A stretch of DNA of 31,887 bases from CAYXSX01 sp964493095 (GTDB lineage Bacteria > Pseudomonadota > Alphaproteobacteria > Micavibrionales > Micavibrionaceae). The notes beneath the pieces were generated by a model that worked only from the letters and a program-made list of their open reading frames with translations, was not told the DNA's origin and ran no database searches. This document shows, piece by piece, positions 7,338-14,321 of the stretch. The stretch spans positions 1 through 31,887 of the forward strand of contig CAZBNG010000018.1 of NCBI GenBank assembly GCA_964493095.1, in the 5' to 3' direction. Position 1 is the stretch's first letter. Each line of letters opens with the position of its first letter. The translations under genes and the position numbers were made by a program.

Positions 7338-9146
7338 ATGGACGTCGAAGGCCCGTTCGAGGGCAGTATAACAACTCCGGAAGAGATTGAAGCCGATGCA
7401 TCGCTGCTTCCCGAAGGCGTTTTTACCCCTGACACGCCCTCTCCCTCAGACGAACCCGCTGACATTGCTATAGAAACGCCGCCGGAAACGGAAGCCCGCA
7501 CCGCCCCTGTTCCCCTGAAGGAAACATTCCACTCAAAAGTCATGCCGCCGGATGCGGAACCCCCAAGAAAACCGGCAACAAGCGCCACAGGAATTGACGG
7601 AAATACCGCCACAACGGCGGAAAATGTAGCAAAAATTCAACTTACAGGGGGCAACAGCGCTCACGCCTCCTCCTCGATCGTCACACGGGGCGGGGATGCA
7701 AGAGAACAGTCTGATACTCAGGAGAAAAAACGCAACGAAAGGGCGCGGATGGCGACCTATTCATTCCTGAGTCTTATCGAAGCACAGACAAAACTGGCCG
7801 CCGAGAAAAAGAAACTTCAGAAAATGAAGGACAATTACACGCGCGACAATAACGTGCTTCAGGAAATGATGCGTTTACATGAAAAAATGGCACAGCTGCA
7901 ACAAGCAAGGACCGTTTTTGAGGAAATGCGCCATAATTCAACAAAAGCCACTAACGCCCTTAACCAGAGCTTTGAAAATTTCGGGAATGACTTTGTCAAA
8001 GATATGGATGCCGCCCGGGACGTTTATCTGGAAAAATTAAAAGGCCTTCAAAGTGATATAAGCGAAGCAAAATCAAAATACTATCGTCTCGACACGGCAA
8101 AAGCTCTACGGGAAATGGGGTACGAAGCTGAAAGCCGTAACGCCGAACAGGAAGCCGGCACTGATACCAGCTTCGTATTCAAAGCAGAGGACGGTAAATA
8201 TTACACCATGGCGTACAACAGCCATAAACCTTCTGCCGATCAAGAAATGATATACACGCTTGAAAGGCGGGTTCCCGTTACAGAATCCCAGCGTATAGAA
8301 ATTGATGCTGCCGTTGCAAACGGCGCCGTGCTTATTTCAGAAGATGAGGCTGAGAAACTTGTCACTAGCAAAATAGATCTCAACCGCGAGTTCTCCAAAG
8401 CGCAATATGATATTTTCCAAAAAAAGCTTGAACAGCAACACCTTAGAGACCAGATAACCGCACTTAAAACGCAGATGGACGCCCAGAAAGCCTACATGAA
8501 AGGGCTGCAAAGTGAGATTGAGAAGCTGGCAGAAAAACTTGGCAAAAAAATCGATATGAACAACCTTAGCGCCGAAGAAAAGAAGCTGGCGCAGGAGATC
8601 GCCGATATGAAAACCGATCTTGCAAAACAGGAGACGGCGATTGCAAAGCAGGAAATATTCATCAACCAGCAACAGGCTCTGGTCGATTACATGGAAAAAA
8701 ATCCAGAGTTCAAAGAAAAATTCATGAGCAAGATTGGAGCAGAAAAAATAACAGTTAGTTATGAGCAAGATATCGCATCGATTCCGGGAGTTACTGATCC
8801 CGATTTCCTGGCGTATCTGGTCTCAGAAACAAGAAAAAGGAATTTCGAAATTACCGACACCGTCCCTGAAGATATTGAGGAACGAATAAATGAGTTGCAG
8901 AAAATGGCGGCACAGCACAACGGAGCGGGAGGAGAATTGCAAAGTATTGGGGGCGGGGATGTCACAGAAGAAAAATCCACAACCAAGATCAGTGCTGCAA
9001 GCGAATATGACAAAGATGAAAGTCCCTCCCCGTTAAAAACGGACTTTTCTGATGCCTGCGGCGACGGCTATAGCGGCGCCTGCACTCACGGTCCCCTTAA
9101 CAATTCCGCCCCTGCACGCGACACAGGGTACAGAGCCATCACCTAA
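7338..9146 (+). CDS. Large coiled-coil protein of unknown function
   Basis: A 602-residue protein with no family that I recognise. Residues 1-125 are acidic and rich in Pro, Ser and Thr, hence probably disordered. Residues about 130-260 are strongly heptad-like and charged (AEKKKLQKMKDNYTRDN, MRLHEKMAQLQQA). A small possibly folded segment sits at about 275-300 (SFVFKAEDGKYYTMAYN). A second long coiled coil runs over about 345-455 (KKLEQQHLRDQITALKTQM onward). The tail is low-complexity and has two cysteines (ACGDGYSGAC). There is no signal peptide or membrane segment. AAGGTG lies 5 bases before the ATG. It precedes a GH24 lysozyme-like gene on the same strand, which hints at a shared process, but no function can be read from the sequence. 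Confidence 0.75.
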   Translation: MDVEGPFEGSITTPEEIEADASLLPEGVFTPDTPSPSDEPADIAIETPPETEARTAPVPLKETFHSKVMPPDAEPPRKPATSATGIDGNTATTAENVAKIQLTGGNSAHASSSIVTRGGDAREQSDTQEKKRNERARMATYSFLSLIEAQTKLAAEKKKLQKMKDNYTRDNNVLQEMMRLHEKMAQLQQARTVFEEMRHNSTKATNALNQSFENFGNDFVKDMDAARDVYLEKLKGLQSDISEAKSKYYRLDTAKALREMGYEAESRNAEQEAGTDTSFVFKAEDGKYYTMAYNSHKPSADQEMIYTLERRVPVTESQRIEIDAAVANGAVLISEDEAEKLVTSKIDLNREFSKAQYDIFQKKLEQQHLRDQITALKTQMDAQKAYMKGLQSEIEKLAEKLGKKIDMNNLSAEEKKLAQEIADMKTDLAKQETAIAKQEIFINQQQALVDYMEKNPEFKEKFMSKIGAEKITVSYEQDIASIPGVTDPDFLAYLVSETRKRNFEITDTVPEDIEERINELQKMAAQHNGAGGELQSIGGGDVTEEKSTTKISAASEYDKDESPSPLKTDFSDACGDGYSGACTHGPLNNSAPARDTGYRAIT

Positions 9147-9255
9147 CGTCCTGTTTTTCTTTAAAAACACTCCCAAACCCCCCGTAAATTCATAAAAAAT
9201 TAAGACTTTTTCTATATCCTTGGGCTTAAAACAGGCATGGAAAAGGTAAACAAAC

Positions 9256-10326
9256 ATGACTCCGCCCGAAGGCACGGATACAGGCAAAGAAGATAAGTCC
9301 GCCATCGTTAAGGTTAACCGAAACCGGGAACGCAGTAAGGAGGCGCAGAAGCTCGCCATGGATCTTGCGGAAATAGCGCAAATCAACCAAAGCGCGCGAC
9401 CGCTTGAAGCTTTCGGCGACCTGATCAAGCTGCTTTTAACAACGATGCTCGGTACCGCGGAAGATGCAGACCTGCTCAGAGATGTCATGAACATACACAG
9501 CGGCGACGATACGCCGCGTCTGCGCGAGCCATGGGAAAGAGCCACTGAAAACGGCCAGACCCACCCGCGCCAGACCTATACGGAAAGATACTCTGCTCAG
9601 GCTTCCAAAAGAGCCGGCACCGCGCAGGGGGAAGACCCACTCGCCAATATTCCCGCCGATGTAAAAGAAGCCTTTGACAGCTTCATCGCGCTCGTGCGCA
9701 AACGCGAAGGCTACAGCGAAACAGTTTATCCCGATGGCGACGGGCGCAGCGTCGGCATTGGACACCATATAAAAGAGACAGACCCGGAGTGGGGCCTTAA
9801 AGTCGGAGATAAAGTATCCCGCCAGCGTATCATGGAACTGTTCCATCAGGATGCGGAAAAAGCATTCGAGAGCGCGATAGAACAAGCCAAGGAAGCCAAC
9901 ATAGATGCCCCGGATTTTATCGGCGCACTGGCCTCGGTAAATTTCCAGCTGGGAACCGAATGGACCAAGGAATTTTACAAAACATGGCCGGCGATCAAAA
10001 ACGGCGATTACATCATGGCTTTGAAAAACCTGGAAAAATCACAATGGAATATTGGTAAAAAAGATCAGAATGGGAACCTGCTAGTAAAAGGCACGAAAGA
10101 ACGTGTTGACGATTTCCAGATCGCCATCATCCGCCTCGCGGCAAAAATGGGAAAACCGGTGCCCGATGACGTTCAGATAGAAGTGGCAGGCAAGGTTATT
10201 ATCCCGGTTGCAGAAGCCAGCAAATTAGAAGAAAACAAGGCGGATATAAACCGTAAACCGCTTAAAACGGGCGCACCAGACAGCGCCCCTGCCCCGGCAG
10301 CTCCCGAAGAACAGGGAATACAGTAG
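9256..10326 (+). CDS. GH24 (T4-type) lysozyme-like protein with N-terminal extension
   Basis: A 356-residue protein with a phage-type lysozyme domain at about 135-255. The T4 lysozyme catalytic triad is readable: Glu151 in KREGYSETVYPD, Asp160 nine residues later (the same spacing as E11 to D20), and Ser165 in RSVGIGHHI where T4 has Thr26. ALASVNFQLG and KERVDDFQIAI are further GH24-type segments. The first 130 residues are hydrophilic and partly helical with no signal peptide, and the tail is Pro/Ala-rich. After the catalytic domain, KPVPDDVQIEVAGKVIIP closely parallels HPVPDHIQVAIMGKVVVP in the product at 14322, so the two are paralogues. No phage structural genes are nearby. It probably cleaves muramyl bonds; how it leaves the cytoplasm is not evident. 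Confidence 0.8.
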   Translation: MTPPEGTDTGKEDKSAIVKVNRNRERSKEAQKLAMDLAEIAQINQSARPLEAFGDLIKLLLTTMLGTAEDADLLRDVMNIHSGDDTPRLREPWERATENGQTHPRQTYTERYSAQASKRAGTAQGEDPLANIPADVKEAFDSFIALVRKREGYSETVYPDGDGRSVGIGHHIKETDPEWGLKVGDKVSRQRIMELFHQDAEKAFESAIEQAKEANIDAPDFIGALASVNFQLGTEWTKEFYKTWPAIKNGDYIMALKNLEKSQWNIGKKDQNGNLLVKGTKERVDDFQIAIIRLAAKMGKPVPDDVQIEVAGKVIIPVAEASKLEENKADINRKPLKTGAPDSAPAPAAPEEQGIQ

Positions 10327-10337
10327 AAAACGTATAA

Positions 10338-10367
10338 GACCGCTCCGCCTGAAGCGGCTTCGCGGTC
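10338..10367. terminator. Stable composite hairpin after the GH24 gene
   Basis: Outer arms GACCGC/GCGGTC (10338-10343 and 10362-10367) enclose inner arms CCGC/GCGG (10345-10348 and 10354-10357) just after the stop at 10326. No T-run follows, so it may stabilise the transcript end rather than terminate by itself. Confidence 0.4.
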
Positions 10368-10443
10368 CTCACCAAATCTTTACAAAATCTGCGTTACACT
10401 AAAAGTTTACAGGCTATTTACGAGATGAAAGGCCCCCTTTATA

Positions 10444-11352
10444 GTGAAGCGTATGTTCCTTAAAAACATTCTTATAATCATGGCTTTAAGCGCCGTGCTG
10501 CTGGGCGGCGCCATAACTGCGCGGGCCGAACTCCAGCCGCCGGAAGATGTGGCTGCATGCGAATCTTCGCCCCCCGGCCAAATTGCCATCGCCCTTGCGC
10601 CTGAGGATAATGACGGGCTGGCGCTGGCCAGCGCCTTCCGCGAACACCTGGAACTTCAGGGCAAGGACCCCGCCATCGTTGACGCGCTATATAAGGCGAG
10701 CATGTCCACGGGCGTGGATTTCCGCCTGCTGCTGCTCAAGGCTATCATGGAAAGCGATCTGGGCCGGTTCTCCGCGGCCGCCCAAACCAGCGCGCGCGGC
10801 GTGTTCCAGTATATAGAGCCGACATGGCTGATCCTCATCTCACGCCACGGAACGCAGCTCGGCTATCCCCATTATCAGGACGCGGTCAGAATTTCTCCAA
10901 AAACCGGCAACCCTTACCTGAAAAAGCGCGATGCGTTCCTCAGACCCGAAATCCTTGCCCTGCGCCACGACCCGGAGGCCTCCGCCATGATGAAAGCCTT
11001 CCAGATCCAGGACGAAACTGAAATAATCCGCAGCTATAAGCACAGCAAAGCCCCCACCCCGACCGACCATTACATCGCCCACATGCTGGGGCTGAAACTG
11101 GCGCGGGATTTCTACGACATGATGGATAAGGGCTCACCGATGGCCCTGGCGCGCCTCAACCAGCCGGAAATGCGCGAGGCGGCCAGGCTCAACCGCCAGT
11201 TTTTCTTCTCCCGTGGTAAAGCCCTCCAAGCCGGCGACGTATACAAGCGTTTTGACGCCCGTGTAAAACAGGAACTGGCCTCAATCGACAAAGTCGGCGC
11301 AACGCCTTACGATCCGCCGTGCTCCACCGTGCGCACCGCTGCTTTTCATTAA
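10444..11352 (+). CDS. Secreted SLT-type lytic transglycosylase
   Basis: A predicted exported peptidoglycan lytic transglycosylase of 302 residues. It starts at GTG 10444 (MKRMFLKN), with AAAGG 11 bases upstream; an ATG three codons later is also possible. Residues 1-28 are a classic Sec signal peptide (basic start, hydrophobic core LIIMALSAVLLGGAI, ARA before Glu29). The lysozyme-like core has candidate catalytic Glu103 in LLLKAIMESDLG and the groove motif SARGVFQYIEPTW at 117-128. Residues about 204-222 (PTPTDHYIAHMLGLKLARD) show the (Y/L)xAHxLG segment that also appears, with variations, in the products at 3941 and 4792. It is the best export-signal candidate of the six wall enzymes in the window. 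Substrate details are not evident. Confidence 0.85.
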   Translation: MKRMFLKNILIIMALSAVLLGGAITARAELQPPEDVAACESSPPGQIAIALAPEDNDGLALASAFREHLELQGKDPAIVDALYKASMSTGVDFRLLLLKAIMESDLGRFSAAAQTSARGVFQYIEPTWLILISRHGTQLGYPHYQDAVRISPKTGNPYLKKRDAFLRPEILALRHDPEASAMMKAFQIQDETEIIRSYKHSKAPTPTDHYIAHMLGLKLARDFYDMMDKGSPMALARLNQPEMREAARLNRQFFFSRGKALQAGDVYKRFDARVKQELASIDKVGATPYDPPCSTVRTAAFH

Positions 11353-11383
11353 GTCTGTAATCGCAACAAAACACCCTTTTATT

Positions 11384-11413
11384 TTGCATAATATAAGAGG
11401 CTTGTTGTATACT
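11384..11413 (+). promoter_or_regulatory. Sigma-70-like promoter, nearly leaderless transcript
   Basis: TTGCAT (11384-11389) and TATACT (11408-11413) are separated by 18 bases. The expected start of transcription is at about 11420, directly before the ATG at 11421, so the mRNA would have almost no 5' leader. No ribosome binding site precedes that ATG. Confidence 0.5.
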
Positions 11414-11420
11414 CTTTAGC

Positions 11421-12512
11421 ATGACAATTTCACAAACCCATAATAACGCAGCAGGTTTAGTGGTGGCTTCGGCGTCTCCTGCCTCGCTTGATATGCGCCC
11501 TCTTGCCGGAGAAGTTGTACAAAAAATACTGGAGCAACGTAAAAACAACGCCGGAAAACCGCTTGTTGTTATTCCAAGTGAATGCCATGCGCTCGCTGCT
11601 CAAATCGCCCTGCCGCAAATTATTATGGAGCAATTAAGGCAAAGCGCCCCTTCATTAAAAATCGCGCACGGCATAGAGCGATCTTACACATTGCTTGAAG
11701 ACTTACGAAAACAGCATGAGGGACTGGTCATTTCAGCCGACCAACGCGGCACGATCTCCGCTGCCGACCCGAATGGCGAAGAGCTTATTTCCGCCTATCT
11801 AAAATATGAAATAGCCCCCGGCGCTCCGATCACGCGGCGTAATGTGCTCTCTTACTGTCAAAATCACGGTATTTCAGTCAGGGCGGTAGATACAGCATCT
11901 ATAACAAAAGTACTTCAAAACGGCGATAAGCAAGGATATCTCGACCAGACAGATACTTTGACCCGTGACATCATCAAAAACTATGCGCCGGAATTACTCG
12001 ATACCGAAATCGAGAGCGATAGCGCTCCGGGCATGTGGCTTCGTAACATCATGGCCGTTGAACGCTCGGTCGACCATATAAACGCATCCGAAGCCGATAT
12101 CTATGTATTACCCTACGGCGGAGCCCACCCCCTGGGTTGGAAAAAAATCGAAGGGCTAAACAAGGATGATTATCCGGCAGAACAGGCTTTGGCGCCGCTT
12201 TTTCGGAATAAAGGCATCGATGTCATGGTTCTATTTCACGATCATCCCCGATTTGGTCCCGAAAACTTCCCGGAAGATGTCGATCCTGAAATATTACAAA
12301 GAACAATTATTCTGGAAGGCGTAAGCCATGAAATGTTCTGGCATGACAGCAACAATCCCCCCGGCCCGGAAGAAAAACAAAGGCTAATCCATGCCGAATC
12401 CGCATTTTTAAGAGAAATGAACCGGCAATCCGGCGGGGCGCTATTAGAGTTGTCCCCCGAAATCCAGCAATATAAAAAACCTAACTCGTCCCATCCTGTC
12501 TTTGACTGTTAA
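11421..12512 (+). CDS. Uncharacterised protein, possibly TraB/ChaN/EreA-like fold
   Basis: A 363-residue protein without signal peptide or membrane segment. I do not recognise a close family, but several spaced motifs recall the TraB/ChaN/erythromycin-esterase superfamily: VVIPSECHALAAQ at 49-61 (these families have a GE-x-H motif there), a Glu in AHGIERSY at about 82-89, WLRNIMAVERSV at about 206-217, and YVLPYGGAHPLGW at 228-240 (they have a G-x-x-H motif). The usual Gly before Glu is Ser here. The C-terminal part has FHDHPRFGPENF and ends hydrophilic. If the comparison is right, the conserved Glu and His residues could bind a metal or haem or form a hydrolase site. It is the last plus-strand gene before mdh. 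The functional suggestion is tentative. Confidence 0.7.
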   Translation: MTISQTHNNAAGLVVASASPASLDMRPLAGEVVQKILEQRKNNAGKPLVVIPSECHALAAQIALPQIIMEQLRQSAPSLKIAHGIERSYTLLEDLRKQHEGLVISADQRGTISAADPNGEELISAYLKYEIAPGAPITRRNVLSYCQNHGISVRAVDTASITKVLQNGDKQGYLDQTDTLTRDIIKNYAPELLDTEIESDSAPGMWLRNIMAVERSVDHINASEADIYVLPYGGAHPLGWKKIEGLNKDDYPAEQALAPLFRNKGIDVMVLFHDHPRFGPENFPEDVDPEILQRTIILEGVSHEMFWHDSNNPPGPEEKQRLIHAESAFLREMNRQSGGALLELSPEIQQYKKPNSSHPVFDC

Positions 12513-12683
12513 ACGATCCCTATAAAATATGAATAAATTCCTTTACGGCGACCGCGGATTTTGATAAGGTAGGAGCCGAAAATACCCGTATTGCACCCGA
12601 ATCCCTCTATTTCTTCATCGTCCCCCCGTCTCCCGCACAAAGGGGTGGCTGCCTGCTGTTTGTAATTAAATCAACAGGTTAAA

Positions 12684-12704
12684 AGGGGGGCTCCCCTCCC
12701 CCCT
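12684..12704 (-). terminator. Rho-independent terminator of mdh
   Basis: Read on the minus strand, AGGGGGG, a seven-base loop and CCCCCCT form a 7-bp G/C stem followed directly by TTT. It lies about 70 bases after the mdh stop and would separate mdh from genes further along. Confidence 0.6.
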
Positions 12705-12722
12705 CCTAAAATGGGAAAACGA

Positions 12723-12746
12723 AATGAGCAACTCAAATTACTCATT
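12723..12746 (-). terminator. Second hairpin downstream of mdh
   Basis: On the minus strand AATGAGTAA, loop TTTGAG, TTGCTCATT forms a 9-bp stem with one G-T pair, followed by TCGTTTTC. It lies 28 bases after the mdh stop and may act with the stronger hairpin further along. Confidence 0.45.
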
Positions 12747-12774
12747 CATAACAAGAGGTTAAAGGCAGTTTTCC

Positions 12775-13770
12775 TTAAGCCGCTTTTGCCTTGGCAAAAA
12801 GCTGCTCGACCGCCGCGCGTTCCTCGCGCAGTTCCTTGTCGGTGGCATCAAGGCGTGCCTGAGAAAACGCGTTGATCTCCAATCCCTGCACGATTTCGTA
12901 TTTTCCGCCCTTGCAGGTCACGGGATAACCGAAAATCACGCCCGGCGCGATGCCGTAGGAACCATCGGAGGGAATCGCCATGGAAACCCAGTCGCCTTCC
13001 GCCGTGCCCAGCGCCCAGTTGCGCATGTGGTCGATGGCTGCGGACGCAGCGGACGCAGCGGAAGAAGCGCCACGCGCCTTGATAATGGCGGAGCCGCGCT
13101 GCTGCACTTCGGGAATGAACGTGCTTTCGTACCAGCCCTGATCAACCTTGGACAGCGCTGAATCCCCGCCCACCGTGGCATGGTGAATGTCCGGGTATTG
13201 TGTAGAGGAGTGATTGCCCCAGATCGTCATTTTTTTAACATCCGTCGTGTGCATGCCGGTTTTCTCTGCCAATTGAGACAATGCGCGATTATGATCGAGC
13301 CGTACCATCGCCGTAAAGCATTTCGGGTCGAGATCAGGTGCGTTCTGCTGTGCGATTAACGCATTCGTATTCGCCGGGTTGCCGACGACAAGCACCTTCA
13401 CGTCGCGTTTGGCATGATCGTTCAGCGCCTTGCCCTGCGGGCCGAAAATACCGCCATTGGCTTCCAGCAGGTCCTTGCGCTCCATATCCGCCGTGCGGGG
13501 GCGCGCGCCCACCAGGAACGCGTAATCCACGTCCTTGAACGCCACGTTGGGATCATCCGTCGTCACACAACCTTGCAGCAGCGGGAAGGCACAGTCGTTA
13601 AGCTCCATCACCACGCCCTGCAGCGCGCCCAGCGCCGGGGTGATCTCCAGCATATGCAGGATAACGGGCTGGTCCGGGCCAAGCATCGCGCCGGAGGCAA
13701 GGCGGAATAAAAGCGCATAACCGATCTGTCCGGCGGCACCTGTGACGGCAATTCTGACGGGCTGTTTCAT
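12775..13770 (-). CDS. mdh: Malate dehydrogenase (cytosolic/type 2 subfamily)
   Basis: NAD-dependent malate/oxaloacetate interconversion in the TCA cycle. The 331 residues show the nucleotide-binding GAAGQIG (11-17), substrate arginines in GARPRTADMERKDLL (Arg92, Arg98), VVGNPANTNA, VRLDHNRA (Asp159/Arg162) and the catalytic His187 in WGNHSSTQYPD. These signatures belong to the cytosolic-type MDH2 group of about 325-330 residues. I recall that most alphaproteobacteria instead carry the LDH-like MDH (about 320 residues, starting like ARNKIALIGAGQIGG). AAAGG lies 10 bases before the ATG. The Ala/Ser segment SSAASAASAA at about 236-245 is encoded by short direct repeats (GCGGACGCA). It lies 71 bp downstream of the truncated haemoglobin gene. 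Confidence 0.96.
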   Translation of the reverse strand: MKQPVRIAVTGAAGQIGYALLFRLASGAMLGPDQPVILHMLEITPALGALQGVVMELNDCAFPLLQGCVTTDDPNVAFKDVDYAFLVGARPRTADMERKDLLEANGGIFGPQGKALNDHAKRDVKVLVVGNPANTNALIAQQNAPDLDPKCFTAMVRLDHNRALSQLAEKTGMHTTDVKKMTIWGNHSSTQYPDIHHATVGGDSALSKVDQGWYESTFIPEVQQRGSAIIKARGASSAASAASAAIDHMRNWALGTAEGDWVSMAIPSDGSYGIAPGVIFGYPVTCKGGKYEIVQGLEINAFSQARLDATDKELREERAAVEQLFAKAKAA

Positions 13771-13796
13771 GTGAGTATTACCTTTCGTTTATGAAT

Positions 13797-13814
13797 CTCT
13801 GCGACTCGGCAGAG
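13797..13814. repeat. Hairpin in the glbN-mdh spacer
   Basis: CTCTGC, GACTCG, GCAGAG gives 6-bp perfect arms in the 71-bp spacer before mdh. It is not followed by T-runs on the minus strand, so it is more likely a leader or mRNA-stability structure than a terminator. Confidence 0.35.
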
Positions 13815-13841
13815 TAAACGATCAGACTATGCGAATAAATA

Positions 13842-14204
13842 CTAAAGATTCAGTACGTCGTCATGGGTGGAAGCGGCAATCGCCATAACTTCGCCGATAA
13901 GGTCTGCGGGCACGTCAAGGTCTTCCAGCGTAGCCTGCAAACACTCTGCCACGGCGGTAAAATGCTCTTCGTTCAGGTCAAGATGAGCATGCGCCGCGCG
14001 CATATTCTTGCCGTCATAAGAAGGCAACCCGCCGAAAGCATAAGCCAGAAAGCGTTTCTGGTGCATACGCTGGCGGTCCATATCGACATTGTCGAAAAAA
14101 TGTTTGATGCGGTCGTCAGCCAGCACTTTTGTGTAAAAGATATCCACGGCCGCATTCACCGCGTCCTTACCACCGATACGCTCATAGATCGTTTGTTCGT
14201 TCAT
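13842..14204 (-). CDS. Truncated haemoglobin, group I-like
   Basis: A 2-on-2 globin of 120 residues; proteins of this family bind haem and O2 or NO and often detoxify NO. The start at ATG 14204 (MNEQTIYERIGG) is favoured over an upstream non-ATG start at 14237 because it gives the usual N-terminus and has AAAGGAAAG just upstream. IYERIGG is the typical opening. FYTKVLADDRIKHFF contains Tyr24, the B10 position that contacts bound ligand. AYAFGGLPSYDGKNM is the E-F region, and His72 in MRAAHAHL is the proximal haem ligand by comparison with group I globins (four residues after the Met). It may be co-transcribed with mdh. Confidence 0.9.
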   Translation of the reverse strand: MNEQTIYERIGGKDAVNAAVDIFYTKVLADDRIKHFFDNVDMDRQRMHQKRFLAYAFGGLPSYDGKNMRAAHAHLDLNEEHFTAVAECLQATLEDLDVPADLIGEVMAIAASTHDDVLNL

Positions 14205-14321
14205 ATGCTTTCCTTTATGATTTGCACAATAAATCAAAAGGATACGGCAAAAACAAAAAATAGCAACATGCAGGACGGACGTATGATAGAAAACCGTTCA
14301 ACAAAAGCTTTTCAACAACGA

